This document shows positions 10,692 to 19,788 of a stretch of 64,000 nt of DNA, in pieces. Position 1 is the stretch's first letter, and every line of letters starts with the position of its first letter. Location: positions 1-64,000 of the forward strand of contig JAUZOA010000005.1 of the NCBI GenBank assembly GCA_030706685.1, in the 5' to 3' direction. Below the pieces are notes generated by a model. The model saw only the letters and a list, made by a program, of their open reading frames with translations. It was not told the origin of the DNA and did no database searches. Origin of the DNA: Bacteroidota bacterium. GTDB taxonomy: Bacteria > Bacteroidota > Bacteroidia > Chitinophagales > Chitinophagaceae. The position numbers were made by a program, and so were the translations under genes.

Positions 10692-12272
10692 TTAGTTTGC
10701 CGGGTTAGGCAAAAGATTTTTATTTACATCAAGCTCCTGCTGTGGTATTGGCAACCATTCATTACCGGGCGTATAGGTATTGAAATCCGGGTCACGTGAT
10801 TTTAATAAGGCTAATTTGGCAGGATCATCAAACCAACCCCAGCGAATAAGATCATGGATTCTTTGTCCTTCGATAGCAAATTCCAATGCTCTTTCATGTG
10901 CCAACTGGTCACGCATCTGTGCCTGCGTCATATTGGGTTTTACTGTTGCCAGGTTGGGCAAGGATGCCCTTGACCGAACCTGCTGGATGAAAGGGTATGC
11001 TTCCGCGGTTCTGTTTAATTCATTGAGCGCTTCAGCATACATTAATAAGATATCTGCGTATCTCAATACCCTGTAATTAATTCCTGATTCAGGTGTTTCG
11101 AAGGGTCTGCCCAAACCATCGTTGGTATATTTTCTTGGATAGATTCTTGTTGTCGGATTGGTTACTCCGTGTGAAGTAAGAAATGTCACCCAGGGTTGCC
11201 CATAAGCCGATACTGAATTGTCAGCCGGCTCATAAGAAGCAATAGTCGCTAACAATCTTGGGTCACTTTTACCGGCAGTAGTTGGCTCCAGCTTATATTC
11301 ATTGTAAATCCAGCGGGTGGGCAGGTAATCAGAGAAACCTGCGCCTTCCATGCCATACGTAACAGAAATAGCGGTAACCTGTTTCCAGGTAGCGGCAGGA
11401 TCGAATGTCCAGTTAAAATCTGTACCAAAGCCTTCAGTAAATTGCACTTCAAACAAAGATTCCGCATTGTTTTCATTAATGTCTTTAAAGTTGTCCCTGT
11501 AATCAGGCATCAGTGAATAAACATTTGCCAATGGGCCCCCGGGAAAGAACTTTTCAAGTTGTGTTGCTGCCTTTTGCCATTCTTTCCTGTACAGATAGGA
11601 TTTACCCAGCATACCGGCTGCTGCGCCTTTTGTCGCTCTTCCTTTTTGTCCTTTGTCGGGTCCTGTGACATTATCGTAAGAAATAGGAAGATTGGCTTCA
11701 GCCGCCTGGAAATCCGCATATATCTGGTTCCAGATAACATCTTCCGTAGCGGTCGGTGTAAAGTAATCGCCCGCATTTAAGATGGGCTGGGTCATGATGG
11801 GAATAATCTTAAAAGTAGTAGCCAGGTTAAAAAAAGCCAATCCACGAAGAAAATAGGCCTGCCCCAGGATCCGGTTTTTTTCTTCAGTAGTTAAAACACT
11901 TGCGTCGTATTTGCTGACATAATATAATACCTGGTTAGCCCTGTTGACAACAAGATAAAAATCCCTCCATATCCAAAAGACAGGAGCGGAAGTGCTGGGA
12001 ATAATAAACTGTCCTGTCAAATCCAGGTCGAGCCAGGGGCTATCACCGGTAAAATCATCGCCGCGGCTATCTGACAGACCCGGGAATGAACGCATATAGC
12101 TGCCATCGAGTGTTAGTGCATTATAGATTGCGGTAACGCCTGCAAAAGCCTGGTCCTTTGTATGCCAATAATCCGCCGTTGTTAATTGGTTAGGATTGGA
12201 CTGGTTCAATTTTTTATCGCATCCCCAGGTGATTAAAATAAGGAATACGAAGAAATAAATTATTTTTTTCAT
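10692..12272 (-). CDS. susD: SusD/RagB family outer-membrane glycan-binding lipoprotein
   Basis: A 526-residue lipoprotein with signal peptide and lipobox cysteine at residue 18 (ITWGC). The N-terminal helical part has TPR-like repeats, including the typical RGLAFFNLATTF segment near residue 145. The C-terminal SusD signature includes YRVLRYADILLMYAEALNELN and the ERALEFAIEGQRIHDLIRWG block near residues 460-490. SusD proteins form the lid of the TonB-dependent SusC channel and capture oligosaccharides. It lies 29 bp downstream of susC on the same strand. Together with GH43 and GH51 genes it points to arabino-oligosaccharide import. The symbol denotes the family, not starch specificity. Confidence 0.95.
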   Translation of the reverse strand: MKKIIYFFVFLILITWGCDKKLNQSNPNQLTTADYWHTKDQAFAGVTAIYNALTLDGSYMRSFPGLSDSRGDDFTGDSPWLDLDLTGQFIIPSTSAPVFWIWRDFYLVVNRANQVLYYVSKYDASVLTTEEKNRILGQAYFLRGLAFFNLATTFKIIPIMTQPILNAGDYFTPTATEDVIWNQIYADFQAAEANLPISYDNVTGPDKGQKGRATKGAAAGMLGKSYLYRKEWQKAATQLEKFFPGGPLANVYSLMPDYRDNFKDINENNAESLFEVQFTEGFGTDFNWTFDPAATWKQVTAISVTYGMEGAGFSDYLPTRWIYNEYKLEPTTAGKSDPRLLATIASYEPADNSVSAYGQPWVTFLTSHGVTNPTTRIYPRKYTNDGLGRPFETPESGINYRVLRYADILLMYAEALNELNRTAEAYPFIQQVRSRASLPNLATVKPNMTQAQMRDQLAHERALEFAIEGQRIHDLIRWGWFDDPAKLALLKSRDPDFNTYTPGNEWLPIPQQELDVNKNLLPNPAN

Positions 12273-12301
12273 GATTTGAAATTTAAGTATTGTTTAAATG
12301 C

Positions 12302-15300
12302 TTAAAATACCAATTGCACCCCTATCATTATAGTTCTTGGTTTCGGATAGGAACCAAAGTCAAAACCGGGGTTAAACACACCGGAAGTAAAATCGGGGTT
12401 ATACCCGTAATACTTCTGGAAAGAATATAAATTCTGTACCGTAACATATACTCTTGATTTCATTAAACCTTTGATAACATTTTGCGGGAAAGTATATCCG
12501 ACTGATACAGTATTGATCCTTAAATAAGTTCCGTTCTGTAGCCAGCCTGGTCTGTCAGAATCATAAAAGTTATTGATGTCAGCGTCATTTAGTCTTGGAA
12601 TAGTAGTATTGGTATTGGTGGGCGTCCACCTGTTCAGCATATCAACACTATAATTAAGGGAACCGGCTGAATGATGCAAATCCCTGTACAACCTGCTATT
12701 GATTAAGAATTTCGCGCTACCGGATGCAAAGACGGCAAAATCAAATTTTTGATAAGCAGCAGAAAAACTAATGCCATAATTATATTTCGGAATAGAGCTG
12801 CCCAGGTATACCCTGTCATAAGAATCAATAATACCATCCGGCTTACCGGCAGGACCACTGATGTCTTTATATTTAACATCCCCCGGTCCTATGTTCGGGC
12901 CTCCGCCAAACTGAACAGCATGTGCAGCAATGTCAGCCTGGCTTTGAAATATTCCCTCATACACATATCCAAAATGCTCCCCTATTTCGCCTCCAATTGC
13001 GGTTCTTGCTCCCACACCATCAATGGGCTGATCAGCTCCGCCCAAAGCCAATACTTTATTTTTAACAGTAGAAAGATTCGCGGATATGTCGAAAGTAAAT
13101 TTTCCTTTGTTTTTATGGTAAGTAGCAAGAAATTCAAGACCTGAGTTTTTCAGTGTAGCGGCATTGATCACAGGAGTTAAGTTTTCAAAGCCTGTGCTTG
13201 CCGGGATGGGTACCGGCGCCAGGACATCGGTACTTTTAGCATTATAATATTCTGCTGAAAATTCAAGATGATCGTTTAAGAATGTTCCGTCAAAACCAAC
13301 GTTCGAAGTTGTTTTTGATTCCCATTTGATACCTGCAGATGCGACCAGTGTTTGCAGTCCGCCAACTACCCGGGTACCGCCAAAGCTGTAAACAACGCCG
13401 GAATTGATGAATCCCTGGAATTGGTAATCCCCGATTTCCTGGTTTCCTAATTTACCATAGCTGCCTCTTAATTTTAATGAAGAGACGATTGATCTGGGCA
13501 CATTCCAAAACTTTTCATTACTGATTCTCCAGCCCACGGATGCTGAAGGGAAGTAGCCAAATTGATTAGTGGGGGCAAATCTTGAAGAACCATCTCTGCG
13601 AAGAGTGGCCGCTAATAAGTACCGGTCATCATAAGAATAATTTATTCTTCCGAAATAAGAGCTCAATGTGCTCTCGGATTGTGTTCCCTTTGCAGAAGTG
13701 GATGCCGCGCTGCTGATAACAGGATAGTAAGGCGCCGTATAGCCTACACCAATCTCTTGTCTTAAAACCGCATTGGCTTGCCTGTAACCCTGTCCTACCA
13801 ATACCTGGATAGAATGTTTACCGATTATCTTGTCATAGGTCAGTGTATTTTCAACGGAAGCATTGGTAAATACTCTTGAATTATCGCTTAACTGGGCGTC
13901 GGGCTTACTAAAAAATTTACCGAGATAAAATGGAGGTTGCCATGTATAATCCCTTGTCACCGTTTTATCATAACTTAAACTTGTTCTAAATCTTATATTC
14001 TGGCCTGTAATCTTTTTCAAATTAAGCTCGCCGTATACATTACCAAATGTCCTGTCCACATCTACCCAGTTTACCAGGATACTGTTTATCCCGATTCCGT
14101 TTAATGAATTAGCTCCGTTGAGCACATCGGATGAACCTCCAAAGCCATTTAAATTCGCTGTATCGTATACCGGCATGGTGGGTATTGCGACATCTAAAGA
14201 ACCAATTAAGGGAGGGATTCCTCCCAATAAGATATCATCTCTGAAAGTGAGGGAATTCTCATGAGAATGGGTATAGTTAAATGATTCACCCATTTTAAAT
14301 ATACCTTTTTCAGCAGTTGCATTAACACGGCCTGTATAACGCTGATAAGTAGGTCCGTTACCCACATAAGTACCCTTATTATCATAATAATCCAACGAAA
14401 GATTATAGGTACTATAGGCACCACCACCTGACAGGCTGAGATTATGATCTTGTCTTGTGCCTGTTTTTAAGCCCTCCTTTTGCCAGTCAGTATTTATATT
14501 GGTAATATATCGCGGATCGGAGGGATCATTACCGGGAAACAAGGGTCTTCCTGCATTAACCCGTGATTCATTACTTAACGTTTGGTATTGAGACCGGTCA
14601 GTGACTTTCTTTCTTTGCCATACTTTATCCCATCCATAATATCCATTGTACTCTACCTGCATCTGCGTATTCCTCTTTCCCTGCCTGGTTGTAATGATGA
14701 CAACCCCGTTAGCGGCGGTAGCGCCATAAATAGCAGCGGCGGATGCATCTTTTAAAATCGTTATCGTTTCAATATCATCGGGACTAAAATCCCGGATCGC
14801 AGCACCCGGAACTCCGTCAATAACATAATAAGGCTGCGCATTACCAAAAGTGCTATAACCCCTGATCCGCACACTTGGAACCGCTCCCGGTTGCCCGTCA
14901 CTGTTTACTTCGACACCTGTTGCTCTTCCTTCCAAAAGCTGCGAAATATCAGAAGTGGAAAATTTCTTTGTCTCATTGACGTTTACGCTCACAAGAGAAC
15001 CGGTCAAATCTTTTCTCTTTTGTGTACCATATCCTACTACCACCACATCTTCCAGGGAAGTTACCCTGGTGGTAAGCTCTAAATTCACTTTCAGGTCGCT
15101 GCCTACCTTTATTTCCATAGATTCATAGCCTATAGAAGATACCTGCAATATATCTCCGGCTGACGCGGTAATGCTAAAACTGCCATCATCCCCGGTAAGC
15201 GTACTTACTTTTTTATTCTTGACTGTAACAGTAGCTCCCTTAACCGGGTTACCGGCTTTATCTTTCACCTGGCCGGTAACCGGCCCCTGCGCCATGGCGG

Positions 15301-15418
15301 ATTGGGCAATCATCAGAACGACCGTTGTGATCAACAGGCAAATTGACCGTTCAAGCGATAACCATTTTCTTTTGATTTTTTTCATATAGCTCATTTTGGT
15401 TTTAAGAATAAGTGTCAT
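12302..15418 (-). CDS. susC: SusC/RagA TonB-linked outer-membrane transporter
   Basis: A protein of about 1038 residues with a signal peptide ending SAMAQ. A CarboxypepD-regulatory-like domain (about residues 45-125: VTGQVKDKAGNPVKGATVTVKN) is followed by the SusC TonB-box-like stretch (EDVVVVGYGTQKRKDLTGS), the plug domain (VRIRGYSTFGNAQPYYVIDG), and a 22-strand barrel ending with an aromatic C-terminus (GVQLVF). Three in-frame ATGs are possible (15418, 15394, 15385); without Shine-Dalgarno sequences they cannot be separated, and 15385 (MKKIKRKW) gives the neatest signal peptide. It imports oligosaccharides across the outer membrane with SusD and TonB energy. Confidence 0.95.
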   Translation of the reverse strand: MTLILKTKMSYMKKIKRKWLSLERSICLLITTVVLMIAQSAMAQGPVTGQVKDKAGNPVKGATVTVKNKKVSTLTGDDGSFSITASAGDILQVSSIGYESMEIKVGSDLKVNLELTTRVTSLEDVVVVGYGTQKRKDLTGSLVSVNVNETKKFSTSDISQLLEGRATGVEVNSDGQPGAVPSVRIRGYSTFGNAQPYYVIDGVPGAAIRDFSPDDIETITILKDASAAAIYGATAANGVVIITTRQGKRNTQMQVEYNGYYGWDKVWQRKKVTDRSQYQTLSNESRVNAGRPLFPGNDPSDPRYITNINTDWQKEGLKTGTRQDHNLSLSGGGAYSTYNLSLDYYDNKGTYVGNGPTYQRYTGRVNATAEKGIFKMGESFNYTHSHENSLTFRDDILLGGIPPLIGSLDVAIPTMPVYDTANLNGFGGSSDVLNGANSLNGIGINSILVNWVDVDRTFGNVYGELNLKKITGQNIRFRTSLSYDKTVTRDYTWQPPFYLGKFFSKPDAQLSDNSRVFTNASVENTLTYDKIIGKHSIQVLVGQGYRQANAVLRQEIGVGYTAPYYPVISSAASTSAKGTQSESTLSSYFGRINYSYDDRYLLAATLRRDGSSRFAPTNQFGYFPSASVGWRISNEKFWNVPRSIVSSLKLRGSYGKLGNQEIGDYQFQGFINSGVVYSFGGTRVVGGLQTLVASAGIKWESKTTSNVGFDGTFLNDHLEFSAEYYNAKSTDVLAPVPIPASTGFENLTPVINAATLKNSGLEFLATYHKNKGKFTFDISANLSTVKNKVLALGGADQPIDGVGARTAIGGEIGEHFGYVYEGIFQSQADIAAHAVQFGGGPNIGPGDVKYKDISGPAGKPDGIIDSYDRVYLGSSIPKYNYGISFSAAYQKFDFAVFASGSAKFLINSRLYRDLHHSAGSLNYSVDMLNRWTPTNTNTTIPRLNDADINNFYDSDRPGWLQNGTYLRINTVSVGYTFPQNVIKGLMKSRVYVTVQNLYSFQKYYGYNPDFTSGVFNPGFDFGSYPKPRTIMIGVQLVF

Positions 15419-15770
15419 TTAAACAATTATTTTATTGGGCAAAAAAAAACTTCTTTGTGTATACTTGAACTACGAAGCGCTGTGGTGGAAAGCGGAACTA
15501 CCGGAAGGAGCCCGGCGATTGCGGGAAGAGACAGGGATGATACACGCAGATATCGTTCATAAACAGGATTTTGGCAAATCATAAGTGTCATACCCCCGGC
15601 ATTTTGGCAATCGTTAATAAAACCAAGTGAAATTGATACAAATATTCATAGTACTCCCCCTAAATTGTCTCAACCTTTCATCAAAATATCTCATTTCGCC
15701 CATTGCCGGCGTTTTAGTAACTTTTTTAGCCGTTGATTTATAGTTATATTTATTCACCAACTTCGTTCCA
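15419..15770. other. Divergent control region between susC and the sensor kinase
   Basis: 352 bp without a gene separate the oppositely oriented susC and kinase genes. The region holds an A-tract near 15441 and the direct repeat described separately at 15568-15612. I see no convincing open frame. It presumably carries the promoters of both transcription units. Confidence 0.7.
15568..15612. promoter_or_regulatory. Candidate regulator operator: direct repeat ATTTTGGCAA(A)TC
   Basis: ATTTTGGCAAATC at 15568-15580 and ATTTTGGCAATC at 15601-15612 are direct repeats with starts 33 bp (about three helical turns) apart. They lie in the divergent region between susC and the kinase gene. AraC-type regulators of PULs bind direct repeats upstream of susC, so this is a plausible target of the REC-AraC protein at 18964. 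No other copy was found by eye. Confidence 0.45.
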
Positions 15771-18700
15771 TTGACTTGTAAAACGCCAATTCTTGCCATT
15801 TTACTGCTGATCTCTTCGGGTGTGACCGGGCAGTCGTATTATTTTCGTCATTTCCAGGTGGAGAATGGCCTGTCCAATAATGCCGTTATATGCTGCGTCC
15901 AGGATAAAAAAGGCTTCCTGTGGTTTGGTACAAAGGATGGACTTGACAGATTTGATGGCTATTCCTTTAAAATATTCAGGAATGACCCGGATGAGAAGAG
16001 CAGCATTGGCAGTAATTTCATTCATACATTATATGTAGACCCTTCGGACATACTATGGGCCGGAACAGAAAAAGGGCTTTATAAATACAATGCCACTACG
16101 GAAAGCTTTAGTTTATTACCTACACCCTTCACCGAACAAATAACGGATATTAAAATGGATACCCGGGGGAATCTCTGGTTCATTTCCAATTTTAATGTTT
16201 TCAAATATCATGAGCCTTCCAAAAAACTGGATCAATTCACGATACCTCCTTATTTTGAAGCTACGTCTATCTGTACCTTACCCGATGGCTCGGTATGGAT
16301 ATCTACTGCCACCGGCTCACTGAAGAAGTATAACTTCAAAACGAATTCCTTTGAAAGCTTTAATATGTTTGAACATTCACCCAAAACGGTATCTACCTGG
16401 ATCGAAAAATTGTACGCCACGCTTGACGGCAATATACTGATCGGGACATCCAACCAGGGTGTGAAACTTTTTGATACACATACCCTGACCTATAAAGACA
16501 TCCTTACCTACAATGCCGATAAAACTGAGATCTTTGCAAGAAACTTTGTTCAAACTACACCGGATGAATGCTGGATCGCTACCGAATCAGGCATTTTCAT
16601 CTACGATATGAAGACCGGTAAAGCGATTAATCTCCATAAAGAATATAACAACCCTTATTCCATCTCTGATAATGCGGTCTATACTTTTTGCAGGGATAAG
16701 GAAGGGGGCATCTGGGCCGGGACGTATTTTGGCGGCATTAATTATTATCCAAAACAGCCCCTCGCCTTTACCAAATATTTCCCGGAAAAAGGAAAGAATT
16801 CTTTAAGCGGAAATGTGATCCGGGAAGTGCACCAGGATAAATTCGGGCACTTATGGATCGGGACAGAAGACGCAGGATTAAATAAATTAGATACTGCTAC
16901 GGGGCTATTTACTTCTTTTCAGCCAACAGGCACCAAAGATGGCATTTCGTATACAAATATTCATGGATTGCTGGCTACGGGGAACGAGTTATGGATAGGT
17001 ACTTTTGAACATGGGCTCGATGTGATGAATATAGAAACAGGCAAAGTGATGCGCCACTATTCCAAGAACAGTGACTCCAATTCACTGAAGAGTAATTTTA
17101 TTTATTGTATTTATCAATCGCGGAACGGAGAGATCATGCTGGGTACAACCATCGGGGCTTACCGTTACAACCGTGCTACGGACAACTTTAGTCCCCTGAA
17201 AGGCCTGCCTTTTTTCGTTTGGTATTCTTCCCTGCTGCAGGATGAAGACGGCACGATCTGGGCCTGTACTTATGGTAATGGTGTATATTATTATAATACA
17301 AAAACCAATAAAGGGGGCAACTTCCGGTATGATAGCAAGAATAAAAACAGTTTGGCCAGCGATCGGGTAAACAGCCTGTTTGAAGACAGTAATAAAATCC
17401 TTTGGTTTGCCACCGAGGGCGGGCTTTGCAGGTTTGACAGGCAAAAGAATAACTTTACCCGGTATACTACGCAGAATGGATTGCCTACAAATTTTATTTT
17501 AAGCCTACTGGAGGATTCAAAAAAGAATTTGTGGATAAGCACGTCAAGGGGATTGGTCTGTTTTGATCCGGGAACCGGGCAATCTACCATTTATACCAAG
17601 GCAAACGGGTTACTCAATGACCAGTTCAATTTCAGCTCTGCTTATAAAGATACGCAGGGACGAATGTACTTTGGCAGCGTAAAAGGATTGATCAGTTTCC
17701 GGCCCGATGAGTTTATGAAAAGTAATTTCACGCCCTTTGTTTATATCACCGGTTTCCAGGTAAATAATAAGGACCTTATCATCAACAAAGAAGGATCGCC
17801 TCTTACAAAATCTATTACCTATACGGATAAGATCAGCCTGACACATAACCAGTCAACCTTCAGTATTGATTTTGCGTCGCTGAGCTATACAGCTCCCGAG
17901 ATGTCCGAATATGCCTATAAAATGGAAGGCCTCGACAAGGACTGGACCTATCTCAAAACAAACCGGAAAGTATATTTTACTGAACTGACACCGGGTACTT
18001 ATACATTTAAAGTAAAAGCGGCTATTAATAACGAAGGGTGGAAAGGTCCTGAATCAACCCTGGTGATTGAAGTTCTTCCGCCCTGGTGGGCAAGCAGGTG
18101 GGCCTATTTATCTTATTTGTTCCTGGCTTCGGCCATTATCTATTTCGGGGTCCGCAATTATCACCGGCGCATCAATGAAAAGAACAGGAGAAAAATTGAG
18201 ATCCTTGAACATGAAAAGGAAAAGGAGATCTACCAGGCTAAAATTGAGTTCTTCACCAATGTAGCACATGAAATTAAAACACCACTGACCCTGATAAAAG
18301 GACCAATGGAAAAGATCATGAAAAAAAATGGCTACGCGACAGATATATCGGGCAACCTGAAGCTAATGGAAAAAAATACCAACCGCCTGATAGAACTTAC
18401 CAACCAGTTGCTCGATTTCAGGAAGACAGAGACAAAAGGATTCAGCCTGAACTTTGTCAGAACGAATATTTCCGCGATCCTGGAAGATATCTTTAATAGT
18501 TTTAAAGTCCTGGCCGAGCAGAAAAACCTTATTTACCAGGCGAAGTTTCCGGAAAAAGAAATATATGCTTATGTGGATACAGATGCTTTTAATAAAATAT
18601 TGAGTAATCTTTTTAATAACGCGATCAAATATGCGCAGTCCGAAGTACAGGTAGCGCTTGACCTGGCTAATGAAGAAAGAACATTCCGGGTAATCATACA

Positions 18701-18935
18701 AAATGACGGGTACCTGATCCCGGCTGATATGAAGCAACAGGTATTTGAGCCATTCTTCCGTTTGAAAGAAGCCGAAAAGCAAAGCGGAAGCGGCATCGGC
18801 CTGTCCATATCCAAATCGCTGACGGAACTGCATAAGGGAAAGCTGGAACTTGGTGATACCCTTAACGGCATGAACACTTTCATACTGACATTGCCGGTAC
18901 ACCAGGAGATTGAATTTGACCTGCATCGTGTTTGA
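15771..18935 (+). CDS. PUL sensor histidine kinase (two-component propeller, Y_Y_Y, HisKA, HATPase), lacking fused REC-AraC
   Basis: A 1054-residue membrane sensor. It has a signal peptide (ending GVTGQ) and two-component-regulator propeller repeats over about residues 25-660 (WFGTKDGLDRFDG, LWIGTEDAGLNKLD and similar). A Y_Y_Y domain occupies about residues 700-765, and one transmembrane helix lies near 775-795. The HisKA phospho-acceptor is His833 (NVAHEIKTPL), and the HATPase has N box NLFNNAIKYA and G box GSGIGLS. The start codon is TTG: it is the only plausible initiator between the in-frame stop at 15741 and the signal sequence. In hybrid two-component systems of PULs the REC and AraC domains follow in the same chain. 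Here the frame stops after the HATPase and a separate gene supplies them. Confidence 0.93.
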   Translation: MTCKTPILAILLLISSGVTGQSYYFRHFQVENGLSNNAVICCVQDKKGFLWFGTKDGLDRFDGYSFKIFRNDPDEKSSIGSNFIHTLYVDPSDILWAGTEKGLYKYNATTESFSLLPTPFTEQITDIKMDTRGNLWFISNFNVFKYHEPSKKLDQFTIPPYFEATSICTLPDGSVWISTATGSLKKYNFKTNSFESFNMFEHSPKTVSTWIEKLYATLDGNILIGTSNQGVKLFDTHTLTYKDILTYNADKTEIFARNFVQTTPDECWIATESGIFIYDMKTGKAINLHKEYNNPYSISDNAVYTFCRDKEGGIWAGTYFGGINYYPKQPLAFTKYFPEKGKNSLSGNVIREVHQDKFGHLWIGTEDAGLNKLDTATGLFTSFQPTGTKDGISYTNIHGLLATGNELWIGTFEHGLDVMNIETGKVMRHYSKNSDSNSLKSNFIYCIYQSRNGEIMLGTTIGAYRYNRATDNFSPLKGLPFFVWYSSLLQDEDGTIWACTYGNGVYYYNTKTNKGGNFRYDSKNKNSLASDRVNSLFEDSNKILWFATEGGLCRFDRQKNNFTRYTTQNGLPTNFILSLLEDSKKNLWISTSRGLVCFDPGTGQSTIYTKANGLLNDQFNFSSAYKDTQGRMYFGSVKGLISFRPDEFMKSNFTPFVYITGFQVNNKDLIINKEGSPLTKSITYTDKISLTHNQSTFSIDFASLSYTAPEMSEYAYKMEGLDKDWTYLKTNRKVYFTELTPGTYTFKVKAAINNEGWKGPESTLVIEVLPPWWASRWAYLSYLFLASAIIYFGVRNYHRRINEKNRRKIEILEHEKEKEIYQAKIEFFTNVAHEIKTPLTLIKGPMEKIMKKNGYATDISGNLKLMEKNTNRLIELTNQLLDFRKTETKGFSLNFVRTNISAILEDIFNSFKVLAEQKNLIYQAKFPEKEIYAYVDTDAFNKILSNLFNNAIKYAQSEVQVALDLANEERTFRVIIQNDGYLIPADMKQQVFEPFFRLKEAEKQSGSGIGLSISKSLTELHKGKLELGDTLNGMNTFILTLPVHQEIEFDLHRV

Positions 18936-18963
18936 TGCTGTTTGTTTATTATTAATTTTGCTG

Positions 18964-19740
18964 ATGAAACCGACTGTCTTGCTTGTAGATGACAATGAAG
19001 AGATCATTGATTTTATTTCTGATGACCTGGCCGATACCTATCATGTACTTAAAGCATTAAACGGTAAAGAAGCACTGGAATTATTGGCAAAAGAAGCCGT
19101 GCAGTTAGTGGTGAGCGATGTGATGATGCCGGTTATGGATGGCTTCGAATTATGTAAAATCATTAAGACAAATTTCGAATACAGTCATATACCCGTTATT
19201 CTCCTGACGGCGAAAAACACCCTGCAATCCAAAATAGAAGGTTTGGAAACAGGGGCAGACGCTTATATCGAAAAACCTTTTTCCCCGGAGTACCTGCAGG
19301 TTCAGATCGCTAACCTCCTTGCCAACCGCAGCAAGATCAAAGAATATTTCGCGAGTTCCCCTCTCGTACATATAAAAAGCATCGCTTATTCAAAAGCGGA
19401 TGAGCTTTTTTTGGAAAAAATAAACGATGTGATCAGGAACAACCTGGAAGATACCGAGCTGGATGTTGAAAAGCTCGCTAAACTGGTCAACATGAGCCGG
19501 CCGACATTATACCGTAAGATCAAATCAATCTCTGACCTTACTCCCAATGAACTGATCAATATAACCCGGTTAAAGAAAGCCGCCGAATTATTGGTGGAAG
19601 GAAATCATAAGATCTATGAAGTAGCCGATATGACAGGATTTGGATCGCAGACAAATTTTGGAAGAAATTTTCTGAAGCAATTCGGCATGACTCCCTCCGA
19701 TTATTTGGTGATGAAACAGGCGGAGAAAAAAAATAAGTAA
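18964..19740 (+). CDS. Response regulator with REC and AraC-type DNA-binding domains
   Basis: 258 residues from ATG 18964 (MKPTVLLVDDNEEI), 28 bp after the kinase stop. The REC domain has the acidic pair Asp9/Asp10, phospho-acceptor Asp52 (VVSDVMMP) and the KPF switch residue. A linker leads to a C-terminal AraC/HTH_18 domain (LAKLVNMSRPTLYRKIKSISDLTPNELI and VADMTGFGSQTNFGRNFLKQFGMTPSDY). An upstream ATG at 18910 in the same frame would add an unrelated hydrophobic stretch, so it is rejected. It is the expected partner of the adjacent kinase, probably activating susCD and the enzyme genes. A frameshift that broke an ancestral fused gene is possible. Confidence 0.92.
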   Translation: MKPTVLLVDDNEEIIDFISDDLADTYHVLKALNGKEALELLAKEAVQLVVSDVMMPVMDGFELCKIIKTNFEYSHIPVILLTAKNTLQSKIEGLETGADAYIEKPFSPEYLQVQIANLLANRSKIKEYFASSPLVHIKSIAYSKADELFLEKINDVIRNNLEDTELDVEKLAKLVNMSRPTLYRKIKSISDLTPNELINITRLKKAAELLVEGNHKIYEVADMTGFGSQTNFGRNFLKQFGMTPSDYLVMKQAEKKNK

Positions 19741-19788
19741 GTTCAGGTCACAGAAGGATAATACCGGAAAATTCCTGTTCACGTAACA

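Noticed and set aside
18910-18963. Upstream extension of the REC-AraC gene from an ATG inside the kinase gene
   Set aside because: The added 18 residues are hydrophobic and unlike REC domains; ATG 18964 directly precedes the conserved VLLVDDN.
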